From Costus lasius (taxonomy: Eukaryota > Streptophyta > Magnoliopsida > Zingiberales > Costaceae), in assembly GCA_027563935.2 (NCBI GenBank), contig JANVAS020000222.1:3534001-3598000 (forward strand): a DNA stretch of 64,000 nt, in the 5' to 3' direction. The first letter of the stretch is position 1. Each line of letters begins with the position of its first letter. Shown here in pieces: positions 34,608 through 46,763 of this stretch. A program made the position numbers and the translations under genes. The notes beneath the pieces were generated by a model. It was given only the letters and a program-made list of their open reading frames with translations. It did no database searches and was not told the origin of the DNA.

Positions 34608-37600
34608 CTAATGGTTGAGAAATCTCAAACCCATATTATTACAGTGCTTCTCATGCTTCTGCTGCGCCAGAGGCTTTGTAAGCGGGTCAGCTAGATTGTC
34701 ATCTGTATGAACCTTGTAGACTTTGATCTCACCACGATCAATGATCTCCCGGATCAAGTGAAACCTTCTCTGTATGTGCTTGGACTTCTGGTGCGACCGT
34801 GGTTCCTTTGCCTGTGCTATTGCTCCAGTGTTATCACAGAAGATAACCAAGGATCTACACTCGAAGGAACAACACCAAGTTCCTGAACGAACTTACGAAT
34901 CCACACTGCCTCCTTGGATGCTTCTGAGGCTGCAACATACTCGGCTTCTGTTGTGGAATCAGCAACAATTGACAGTTTGAAACTTTTCCACACCACAGCA
35001 CCTCCATTCAAGCTAAAAACATAGCCTGATTGCGATCGGAAATCATCTTGGTCAGATTGGAACGAAGCGTTAGTATATCCTTCAATACTGAGTTCTTCAT
35101 GACCTCCATAAATCAAGAACATATCTTTGGTCCTCCGAAGATATTTCAAAATGTTCTTGACCGCAATCCAGTGTTCCTTGCCTGGATTACTTTGGAATCA
35201 ACTGGTCACGCTTAACCCGTAAGCAACGTCTGGGCGAGTACACAACATCGCATACATAATGGATCCAATAGCCGAAGCATAAGGCGTATTGTCCATTTCA
35301 TCTTTCTCAGTCTGTGTTTGTGGACACTGACTCCTTGAAAGATTCAGACCATGTCTGACTGGAAGATATCCTCTTTTAGAATTTTCTAAATGAAATCTCT
35401 CCAGGACTTTATCGATGTAAGTACTCTGGCACAGCCCGAGAAGCCTCTTAGATCTATCTCTGTAGATCTTCACACCTAATACATAGGCTGCTTCTCCTAA
35501 ATCTTTCATCTGGAAACATTTTCTTAACCATGCTTTGACAGCATGTAGTTCAGGAATATCATTTCCAATGATTAAGATATCATCGACGTAGAGGACTAGG
35601 AAAGTAATCATGCTCCCACTAAACCTCTTATATACACACGGGTCATCTTCATTCTTGATGAAACCAAATTCACAGATTGATTCATCAAAACGAATATTCC
35701 AGCTTCTTGATGCTTGTTTAAGTCCATAAATGGACTTCTTTAATTTGCATATTTTATGACGATCTGATGGATTAGTGAAACCTTCAGGTTGTGTCATATA
35801 CACATCCTATTCCAGTTTTCCATTAAGGAAAGCGGTTTTCACATCCATCTGCCAGATCTCATAATCATAATATGCTGCTATCGCGAGAATAATCCGAATA
35901 GATGTGAACATAGCTACAGGAGAGAAAGTTTCATCATAATCTATCCCGTAGATTTGTTTGAAACCTTTCGCAACTAGCCTGCCTTTATAGGTAACTACAT
36001 TACCATCCATGTCCATCTTCTTTTTGAAGATCCATTTACAGCCTATAGGGATTACTCCCGGAGGCGGATCAACCAAATCCCAGACTTGGTTATCTGACAT
36101 GGAGTCCATCTCGGCTCGCATAGCTTCAAGCCATCTTGCTGATTCCGGTCCACTGACCGCATCCGCATAAGTGAGGGGTTCATCATCAATGATGTAGACT
36201 CCGTCATAGCTCTCAGGCTGTCGACGGATCCTTCCCGATCTTCACGGTTCCCGTGATATTTGAGCCTCAGGTTGTTCAGTAACCTGATCTACTGGCTCAG
36301 GCTCATCCAAACGTGCTTGACTACTTTGTCCTTCTACTGGATTCTCATCCAGCTTTATTTCTCTCCCACTGGCTTCTTGCAGAAGAAATTCCTTCTCAAG
36401 AAAAATAGCCGTACGAGCAACAAATACTTTGTTCTCCTTGGGATGGTAGAAATAATAACCCTTTGTTTCCTTAGGGTAACCGACAAAGATACATTTCTCA
36501 GATTTGCTCTCCAGTTTCCCAGAGGCGAGCTTTTTGACATAAGCCTCGCAACCCCAGATCTTAATAAATGTCAAGCTCGGCTGTTTCCCATACCATAACT
36601 CATATGGAGTCTTTGAAACTGCCTTAGATGGCACTCGGTTTAGTATCTTTGTAGCTGTTTCCAGTGCAAATCCCCAAAAGGAGTAAGGTAGAGTAGCCTG
36701 ACTCATCATAGAACGAACCATATCCAGTAAGGTTCTATTTCTCCTCTCGGACACACCATTCCATTGCGGTGTTCCTGGCGGAGTGAGCTGTGAGATAATC
36801 CCACACTCCTTCAGATAGTCAGTAAACTCATGACTCAAGTATTCTCCACCTCGATCTGAACGAAGTGCCTTGATATTTCGGCTTAGCTGATTTTGTACTT
36901 CATTCTTGAACTCTTTGAACTTGTCAAAAGATTCACTCTTATGTCCCATAAGATAGACATAACCATACCTACTGAAATCATTAGTAAAGGTAATGAAGTA
37001 TGAATAGCCACCTCTGGCATGTTTACTAAATGGCCCACACACATCACTGTGAATGAGGTCAAGTAAACTTGAAGCCCTTTGACCTTTATTAGGAAAAGGA
37101 GCTTTCGTCATTTTACCCATTAAAAAAGCTTTGCATGTATCAAGCTCCTCATAGGAGAATGATCCCAGCAGTCCATGATCATGCAACCGCTTAATGTGCT
37201 TCTTGTTAATATGACCTAAACGACTATGGCATAGCAAGGTGCTGTGATCAGCATACTTGGCTTTCTTATTATCAATCTATTGTATAGAACATTCCATGTC
37301 CAACATGAATAACCCATTGTTAATCGACCCAGTAGCATAAACAATATTATCAAAGGAAATATAACACTTTGAAATCTTGCATTCAAAGGAAAACCCTTTC
37401 CTGACAAGAGCAGGAATAGAGATAATATTCTTAGTTATGCTCGGTACAAAATAACAATTGTCCAGTTCTAATACAAGACCAGATGGTAAAGAGATGTAAT
37501 AAACTCCTACAGCAATAGCAGCAACCCGTGCCCCGTTTCCAACTCGTAGGTCCACCTCATGCTGTCCCACCTATCTTCTTCTCTTGAGTTCCTGTACATT

Positions 37601-37781
37601 TGAACAAATGTGAACTCCACATGCAGTGTCCAACACCCATGATATAGAAGAAGAAAACATGACCTCAGTCACAAAAATACCTGAGCCAGAAGCGAAAGGC
37701 TTGCTTCCCTTCTTATCTCCTTGGAGCGCTTTACAGTCCTTTTTCCAGTGACCCAGCTGGCCACAATGGAAACATCTATAT
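34608..37781 (-). pseudogene. pol: Broken copia pol of element E
   Basis: The domain set is complete: CCHC knuckle (CFHCGQLGHWKKDC), protease WVLDTACGVHIC, integrase, RT with YVDD near 35585, and RNase H ending GLRFLNH. In-frame stops lie at 37571-37573 (Gln to TAG), 37277-37279 (TAG), 36242-36244 (Arg to TGA), 35807-35809 (Glu to TAG) and 35198-35200 (Arg to TGA). A one-base loss near 34849 shifts the frame in RNase H. The integrase zinc region has LCHSRLGH where sister copies have LWHSRLGH. Most stops fit C-to-T or G-to-A change. It cannot make a complete polyprotein. Confidence 0.95.
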
Positions 37782-40700
37782 TGAAACATCCCACATACTT
37801 AACCCCAAACAAATAACACAATCGCAAAAGCAATAGGATGTTTCATATAAGATCGATCAAATGCTAGGTAAAACCGAGTTCAAGGAAAACACGATCTGAA
37901 AATTTTCAAAACTCCAAACACATAAAATCTTCGAATCACAAATCTTATATCACATAAAGGTACCTGCCACCACGCAATACGTGCACTAGACATATGCACG
38001 TTACAGTTATATCAAAACCGATTGCAAAAATACACATCAATTTCAATTTCAAAACAAATCCACAAAATCGATTTTTATAAACTAATACCAAACACCGAAA
38101 CCAGGCCGAAGCCCGCGGTGACACAAAAGTCAAACTCAATTAACTGCCACAATCTGGCAACACAATGTCACATAGTTCACATGGTTCACATCACAGAGTT
38201 CACATAGATCATATAATTCATATTCGGCCACAGCCGGCCTCAATTTAATTAAGCAAAAACATAGGGCCACAACCGGCACCATAAGCATAAATCATAACAT
38301 CAGTATCAAGCTAACTGCGCCCCTGCTCTTTACCTGAAAATAGTGAGGGGTGAGCTACACAGCCCAGTGAGTGGATAGTCTAATTGACCATCCATAACAT
38401 ACACTCAAAAATATAGGCAGATTGTTTTAAAAATCTTTAACAGGAACATAATGTCAACATATCACCAGATTAAATAAAAAGATTTAATACAAAGTCACAT
38501 AACAGTCAGATGTACACACCAACATATAATCAACTCAGGTTCTAAACAAACTCAGGTTCTAGAGTTATACTCTAAACCAACCGAACACATCTTCTAAACC
38601 AACTAAACACACCAACACATATTTAACCTAGTTGTCCAGCATATTCACAAAGTGACCAATATGGTCTAACCCGGCTTGGCCAAAGCACTGGGAGCTGCAA
38701 AATCTCGTGCAACACATAAACATGGACAGTGAATAGAATCAGGAGGTGGCCCCCGTCAGGTCACGACGTGGCACGCTGGTCTATCACGCCATAACATAAA
38801 ACGAGAATAGAATCAGGAGGTGGCCCCCGTCAGGTCACGACGTGGCACGCTGGTCTATCCCGCCATAACATAAAACGAGAATAGAATCAGGAGGTGGCCC
38901 CCGTCAGGTCACGACGTGGCACGCTGGTCTATCCCGCCATAACATAAAACGAGAATGATGACATCAAGAGGTGGCCCCTGTCTGACCAAGACATGGCACT
39001 TTGGGTCTTATATCATTCCCAACACATAAAAGAGTAATGACATCAAGAGGTGGCCCCTGTCTGACCAAGACATGGCACTTTGGGTCAAAACCCGTTCTCC
39101 CAAAAGGTTACTACTGGACAACACACATATCTTATTTCATAATTTCACATAGGTGGACATATTTCACAAAGGTGGACTCCTAAGTGTCAACTTGACTCTA
39201 GGATAGCCATCACAAAAATCACATCGGGCAGGCTGAACTTCAACCCCCATCACCATAATCATAATAGGCAGGCTGAACATCAACCCCCACACATATCACA
39301 ATACAGGGCTGAAATTCAAACCCTTAACATATCACACAACAGGGCTATCCCCTTGAGTTCATAGTTACACCTAGCCTTAGTCCTAACCATCACATAATCA
39401 CAACACATAATATTCGAACCTCATAACCACATAATTTTCGAATTTCACATAACCACATAATATTCACATATTCAAAGATCACTTAACATGCCAAAAATCA
39501 CAAATCACAATATTTAAAAAATCACATAACATAGTGTAGTCCTTAAATTTCAGGCTGGTCAGTTCAGTGTAATTTTGCTAAGTTAACAACCAATGTTCTC
39601 TATCAATATTTCATGTCATTACTTTCTACATACACCACTCAATTAAAAATACATAATAATACAGAAAATTCACCAAATTTCGTTCACAATTAACATAAAT
39701 GTAGAATATCACAACTTCATAGTTTTCTACTAGTTCTGATAACAAAAGACAGAAATACCCCTAGTTCAAAGTTTAAGTCATGCAGGAAAAGTTATCCAAA
39801 AATTTCGTAAAAATATTCATTACATCCCTCATGATCCCTAGATTCGAGATTTCAAGTTTTCCCCAATTTTAACTAGAAAATTTACCGAATTACCCCTAGG
39901 TCAATGTCAGTCAACAGAAACTTTTATTTCTAAAAATTCTCAAAAAATTACAGTAGAGTCCTCATATACCTAATTTCATGAATATCAAGTTTTCCCCAAA
40001 TTTTACCCATGCATTTGGGCGTAACTTCATGAAGAAGGGTCGAAATTCTCATTCAAGCCCTAAACTTCATGCAATTGAAAAACTAAAGCTACATACATGC
40101 TTAAACAAGGTCTAATTGATGATTAGAAGCCTTAAAAATGAAAAGCCCTAATTCTCATACAATCTAGGGTTTTCGAAATTTTAGGGAAAACATAGAAACA
40201 TGTACAAAAATTGAAATTAAGGGTTCATGCCATGTTTCTAAGCAATAATCTCAAGCATACATGGATTAAGTGGAAGAGAAAATCCACTCACCTCTTAAAC
40301 CGAAAATTTTCCACAAAAGAAATCGTTCAAAGCCTTTGATGTCACCACCAAACACCAAGGAAATTTCTTCACTTCAAGGAAAAATCGCCAAGGGGAAGAA
40401 GATGAAGAAAATCACCTCAACAACTCCAAGAATCGCCTTCTTCTTTGCCCTAGCCGCCCCAAGATTTCCTCAAGCCAAAAAAAACGCCCACAATCTCACC
40501 CTAGTCGATATTACCACTTAAACTTTGGGTTTTTAAATTTTAAACCCATTAACCAATTAATTCCAATAGGGTTTAACCCATTTAACTCATAATTTCGAAT
40601 TTTTCAAACCCAATAACCCATAGTTAACCAATTAATTTAATTAACTTAACCATTAACCATTCACTTAACCGAAATCCAATAAGGACTTAATTAATATCCA

Positions 40701-41065
40701 ATAAGGATTTAATTAACCAATAAGGTCTAATTAATTAACTTACAATTTACAACCCATAAATCCTAATTAATTTATCATGGACAACCAATAATAATTTATC
40801 ATAAATTAACAGCCAATAATCAAATCAATAATCTCTAATTAATTTACAATAAATTAACAACCAAATAAACTCAAATCCATTAATTACAAATTAACAATCA
40901 ATAAATCAGTTAATTAACAACAAAATCTCTAGTTAATTTATCATAAATTAACAATCAATACTCAGGAATAATAACTCAGTCAATAATTTTATTTACATCA
41001 ATAATTTATCATAATTTATCATAGAAAATAATGCTTACCAGAACTTAAGATCCTTGGATCTTACA
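37782..41065 (-). mobile_element. Solo LTR H, probably of a large gypsy element
   Basis: The 3284-base insert starts TGAAACATCCC and ends GGATCTTACA. It is flanked by TATAT at 37777-37781 and 41066-41070 and interrupts the gag of E just before the zinc knuckle. It has TG...CA ends and a 5-base duplication but no coding frame, primer site or polypurine tract, as expected for a solo LTR. Read on the minus strand it begins TGTAAGATCC. The length, and the stretch TGAGCTACACAGCCCAGTGAGTG near 38350, suggest a Del/Tekay-type gypsy LTR, an inference from memory. The open frame at 40270-40521 is not convincing. Confidence 0.8.
38731..39110. repeat. Tandem repeats in solo LTR H (period 74)
   Basis: Three nearly identical 74-base units start at 38731, 38805 and 38879, each containing AGGAGGTGGCCCCCGTCAGG and GACGTGGCACGCTGGTC. 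Two diverged units follow from 38953 and about 39032, with GAGGTGGCCCCTGTCTGACC. The array lies in the LTR of an element otherwise absent. Confidence 0.9.
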
Positions 41066-41789
41066 TATATTCCTTCGACCGCTTTACCTTTTGTTTCAGA
41101 GCCTTGTTGTAGCTCTTGACAGGGGCTTTGCCCTTCTTCCCCTTCTTCTTGTTCCTTGAAGGAACCATTAGGACAGAGGATGAAGGCGTTCCCTTCTCAC
41201 GAGACTGAGTCTGCTCAGTTGTCAAGAGCATATTCAGTAACTCTGCCGGCGTACAGTCGATCTTGTTCATATTAAAATTAATAATGAACGGATCAAAAGA
41301 AGCCGGGAGAGACTGCAGGATAATGTCTACAACAAGCTCCTCATTGATGGTATGTCCCAGTTTCTCTAGAGCCTCCTTGTACCCAATCATCTTGAGTACG
41401 TGAGCTCCCACTGGACTCCCTTCAGTCAGTTTGCTCTGAAAGAAAAGTTTCGTCAGATTATAGCGTTCAGTCCTTGCCTGTGCAGCATACAGCATCTTGA
41501 GGTTTGCTATAATTTCTATAGCAGATAGATCCTCATGCTGACGCTGCAGCTCTGGCGTCATAGACGCAAGCATCAGGCAAGCAACATCAATGCTATCATT
41601 GACATGCTTCTCATAAGCATCGCGAACCGCCCTTGCGGCATTCGGAGCGGGTTGAGGCGGTATAGCCGTCTCGAGGACATACAGTTTCCTCTCAGCCTTA
41701 AGAATAATCTTAAGGTGTCCAAACCAGTCCGAGAAGTTTGGCCCAGCAAACTTCTCCCTTTCCAGTAAGGATCGCACATTGAACGCAGT
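41066..41789 (-). pseudogene. gag: Gag of element E, start codon lost, cut by H
   Basis: The frame matches the Gag of A, B and I (SLLEREKFAGPNFSDW onward, basic tail NKKKGKKGKAPV). The place of the usual ATG at 41787-41789 reads ACT on the minus strand; six neighbouring bases differ from the sisters. The frame is open to KRSKEY, where H is inserted. The other half lies at 37781 and below. An internal insert of a few residues (near 41195-41215, SREKGTPSS) is unlike the other copies. Confidence 0.92.
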
Positions 41790-43571
41790 GGTGTTCGTTG
41801 CTGCAGTAATCTACAACAATGCAAGAACAGCAAGGTCAGTATCAATGTTAGAATCAATCCAGGACTTAAGAAAGATTCTTTTCTCACTATTTTATCTGGC
41901 TGAAAAATCCAGCAAAACAGCCCGAAAGAGTAAAACTCTTTTAGTGAGATGAGATCCAGATTTCATACTTGGTCTCCGCGTCCCGCTCAGGCGAGATAAG
42001 ATGCACAGAGAGTACAAGCACTAATCTCTGGTAGGCATTCCCTGCCAATCGCCAACCCGTGCGATTCCCCTTCATCTGGGCAATCCAGCAAACTGTGCCA
42101 ACTGAGTTGGTACAACATAGTCTCTGATCCCACAGATGGCTGCCTCCATATAGCTAACATATGCGCCATATGCAGCCTACATGGTCAAGCTGACCCAACC
42201 TACTCCCTGGACCACCACGTGCTATGCTGAGCAACGAGAAGCGATAAATCCCTTCTCTGTAACACGCAGGTGTAATCACACACCGTCTGAAGATAGATGG
42301 GCGTGCCCACTGAGTGGGTACAACACGGCCCCAACGATAGTCAGAACAGTGAGGTTTCGCGTCAGAAGGCTATCGTGCTTGATATTTAACGTTGGATTTT
42401 AACGGTCCTTTTATCTTCTTACTATCATGCAAATCCTATGGTGATAGCAGAAGAATAAATCATGCAGTTCTAATTATTTAAACAATAAATGAAAGCATGA
42501 TGATCTTATGTGGTAAAAGCCCATTAAGCCTAGGAAAGACCTTAATTCAACTTAAGACTTCACTTGAGCTCTTCATGGGTCTTTAACATTTCTTCTGGCC
42601 CAACCCGGGCCCAAGCGCCTTTTGCAGCTGAGATGCGCCCACTAGGTAAAATGCGCCTGTCCTAGAGTCGAACCCTAGACCTCCGACTGGTGGAGCCAGC
42701 TGCTGCATGCGCCTCTGCCATGTGTGCTCTGTGCTCATGTCTGATCAAAATACATTTTAATCTATCTAGACATGATTGACACGCAGGTCAATTACACTTT
42801 ATAAATTAATTAAAATGTGATGCGCAGATCACAATAAATAATTTACAATATACATCCAGGCACGCAGGCCCCAGCACAGCACACATTAATCGGGCAGCCC
42901 ACATAAGATTAAATAAACACCAAACATGGTATACAAGCAACATGTGATCCAAAAACAAGAAAATAAAATTTCGAAAAACCCCATGGCATCAATTTTATTT
43001 CCTTATGTGCCCTACTACCTTACAACGGTCCATTAATAGGGATCCACTCATCAGACCTAGTCAGACCCACTACCCTTGCATGCACCAAGTCCTAACTGAC
43101 TTGAGTCGACCTAATGGTCAACTATGCATGCGCTGGGCTGAACGACCCTCATGAGTTCTGGCAAGCGGGTGTGACCCCGGGCCCTAACTCATGAGCGTTC
43201 ACTGGTTGTCTCAACCAGACATCGCTACACGCCTGTCTGCAGTCGACCTATAGCCACCTCATGCTCGCGCATAGGTGCCATCTGGTCGACCCATCTAGGC
43301 TGTTAGATAGTCTGATCAGACTGTTGGGTCTAGACTCGATTGATGACTTCAACCCTAATAACCCGTCTAAGTTTTTAAAGCAGGCGCTTATAGATCTAGA
43401 TGGAGCGCGCAAGAAGTTAAGTTTTGACAAAAACATCTACTTGCGCCAACAGTAAAGAACATACATCTAGTATTTTCGCATGATGATAGCCTTAGATCTT
43501 ATCATAAGCGCAAACAAGGGATCACAATAAGCAATCATATGAACATACAGGAACCTTGCTCTGATACCAAT
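41790..43571 (-). other. 5' leader of element E with primer site
   Basis: The primer site TTGGTATCAGAGC is at 43558-43570. The putative intron runs from 43716 (donor ATG|GTATGA in the LTR) to 41811 (acceptor TTGTAG). A B-box-like GGTTCGACTCT lies at 42664-42674. No gene is seen. Confidence 0.8.
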
Positions 43572-45041
43572 TGAAAGGTCCCCAAAACAGGGGGGAGAAA
43601 CCCTAATAGGCACATAACAAGGATCATACATGCGGAAGCTAGGGTTTCATAGAAAATCGATATGCATGTCATATAATCAACTCTTAAGGCTTGTATAGAG
43701 CGAAAGGGATTCATACCATTGCCATTGCAAGGATGGCGACTTGGAAGCAAAGATGCGAGTGCTTCTTCTCCAAAGGCACCGCACACAAGATGAGAGAAGC
43801 TTTCTTCTTGTCGCTCCTTGTGCTAGCAAGGATCTCTAAGTGTCCTAATCGCTTGAAGGGATGAGATCTCCTTTTTCCTTTGGCTTGTCCGAATGCTCTC
43901 CAAGGCGTGAAGAATCACACACACGAGAGAGGGGGCGTCGAAAAGAGGCAAGCGTTTAGGCGTTGAGAGGAAGTGGCGTTAATGACTTTCCAAAAATAGT
44001 AAGTCATGAAGCCATGCGCCCATGATCTCAAAACCGACCAAAACGCCTTCAAGCTTTGAACCATGCGTTCACTCATGTGAACCGGTTCAAGCCAATTCGA
44101 TCCATTTCAATTTGGTTCAAAGACCAAATCAAATCAGCCCAAGCCATGGTCTAGATCTTACTGAACCAAATGGTTCAAGATCTAACCGTTCATCTCTTGA
44201 TGCTCTTGATCTCACCGATCTAGCATCAATTCTCTCGATCGAAGCTTACCGATCTCAAGCCCTAATCAATCAAACATGATCAGACCAGATCTCACTTACA
44301 ATCAGAGATTAAATCCCTTTAAACTGAATCAAAACAATTCAGTCCACACGATCTAACTCAAGTAAGCCATATCATCAAATTGTACGACCCTAAGGGTTTC
44401 CTTTAAATGTCGGTAACGATAACTTACGTTATCACGATCAGTGAGGGGTATCTAGCAACACATCACTGTCTCCCGATATAAAGGAAAGAGTCTCCCAAGA
44501 CTACACCCAAACCACAGCACAAGTGTGAATCCACTTCACTAGGCATACATGTTTCCTTTGCCACTGGATGTTCTTATTGGACAAGCGTGTCAAGCCTGTG
44601 ATTCCAATATGATGAGAATGATTAGATCAGATGAACATAGTCATCTGGGTATGGCCATACACTTTCTCAATCATCTCATACAGGGGGCCCCTATAGAACA
44701 TCACACTCCAATCAAGGAGACGGCAATCCTATATCTATCACTAGTGCCCTAACATGACTCATGCTCATTATCCAAGATAGTCTATAACCATTATGTTTCA
44801 AATGATATTGAACTACCTCAAAACAATGCCAATCATCATTTAGAAACACAAGTGATCTCAAGTCAGAGGGAATATGCCACTTGTTTGCATATAAGGATTA
44901 TTCACATTGTGACAAGCAATTGAATATCCTAAGTAGGGTCTGTCCAGTACATCCAATGTACCCATGAGTCTACATCTTATTCCATGCTCGAAGCATCCTA
45001 TAAGATTAGAACACATATTAGTCTCAATCATATCAAGGCTG
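43572..45041 (-). mobile_element. 5' LTR of element E, first part
   Basis: This LTR is interrupted at 45041 by element I with TSD GGCTG. The remaining 210-215 bases are at 53895-54109. The TATA-like region at 43982-44007 has 7-base arms ATGACTT and AAGTCAT. Confidence 0.95.
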
Positions 45042-46743
45042 TGAAAGTCCCCTTAATCTAAGGGGGCCGAAACCCTAAGGGAGGCGCATATATAAAAACC
45101 GCATGGGAAGCTAGGGTTTCATAGAGATCTTAACATATCATATGATCAACTTTTAATGCAAGGAGATTCTTACCATTGCCATCACTTAGATGTTGTCTTG
45201 GAAGGAAAGGCGCAAGTGCTCCTTCTCCTAAGGTGACGCACACAAGAGATGTCGCCTACTCTTCTGTTGGTGCTCCTTGTGCTAGCAAGGTTCCAAGAAG
45301 TCGTTGTCGAATGGAAGGGGAGAGAATCCTTTGCTTAGCGATCACCTTCTTCCTTTTGCGTCCACCACTTGTTCCCACGAGAGTGCAAGCCTCTATACTC
45401 AAGTTGGCGACCGAAGAAAAGAATAGGCGAGAGATGAGAGCGTCTTTGGCGTGAACGTGAGACATGCCCACGTTTCGAGAGGTGCTATCTAAAAATAGCA
45501 ATCCACCTCTCAACGTTCACATGCGCATACCATGGGTTTACCCCAAGCGCAAACTTCTCTTCATCCTTTTGAACCATGTGCTCACTTGAGCTGGTTCACA
45601 TTGGTTCGGTTCACAAACCAAATAAGCCAAGCAACTAGTCCAAATCATAATTAAACCATAAGGCTCATGATCTGACCGTTGATCTCTAGATGCTGCTGAT
45701 CTGACCGATCTAGCATTCATTCTCTCAATCGAAGCTTACCGATCTCAAGCCCTAATCAATCAAACATGATCAGACTAGATCTCACTTACAATCAGAGATC
45801 AAATCCCTTTAAACTGAACCCAAACAATTCAGTCCACACGATCTGACTTAAGTAAGCCATATCATCAAATTGTGCGACCCTGAGGGTTTCCTTTAAATGT
45901 CGGTAACGATAACTCACGTCATCACGATCAGTGAGGGGTATCTAGCAACACATCACTGTCTCCCGATATAAAGAAAAGAGTCTTCCAAGACTACACCCAA
46001 ACCACAGCACAAGTGTGAATCAATTCACAAAGCATACATATTTCCTTTGCCACTGGATGTTCTTATTGGACAAGCGTGTCAAGCTTGTAGCTCAAATATG
46101 ATGAGCATGATTAGATCAAATGAACACAGTCACCTGGGTATGGCCATACACTTTCTCAATCATCTCATCCAGGGGGGCCCCTTTAGAACATCACACTCCT
46201 TAAACAAGGAGACGGCAATCCTATATCTATCACTAGTGCCCTAACCTGACTCAAGCTCACCATCCAAGATAGTCTATAATCATTATGTTTCAAATGATAT
46301 TGAACTATCTCAAAACAATGACAATCATCATTTAGAAAACACAAGTGATCTCAAGTCAGAGGAAATGTGCCACTTGTCTCATTCAAGGAATATTCACATT
46401 GTGACAAACAATTGAACATCCTAGTAGGGTCTGTCCAGTACATCCAATGTACCCATGAGTCTACATCTTATTCCATGCTCGAAGCATCCTATAAGATTAG
46501 AACACATATTAGTCTCAATCATATCAAGGCTGTCTCATGTTCACCAAGATATCTTGACTAAGGACATATAGCATGTCAGCCCAGCTGAACAGCTTTGAGA
46601 CATTATTCAGAAGAACATATATTGCAGCAGACAATGTAAACAACTGAATAATAACCATGCCTTTATAAACATAACAGTTTATTACATGATACAGATACAT
46701 TCCCACAGGCCTCAAACATTAGCCTTAAGGGCATACCCCAACA
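45042..46743 (-). mobile_element. 3' LTR of element I
   Basis: This complete LTR has 1702 bases. The TATA-like region at 45484-45499 (GCTATCTAAAAATAGC) keeps 5-base arms. The polypurine tract follows at 46744-46758. Confidence 0.95.
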
Positions 46744-46763
46744 ATCTCCCACTTGCACTTAAT

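Noticed and set aside
40270..40521. 83-residue frame in solo LTR H
   Set aside because: It is basic and low in complexity, lies on the strand opposite to the likely LTR orientation, and has no relatives elsewhere in the window.
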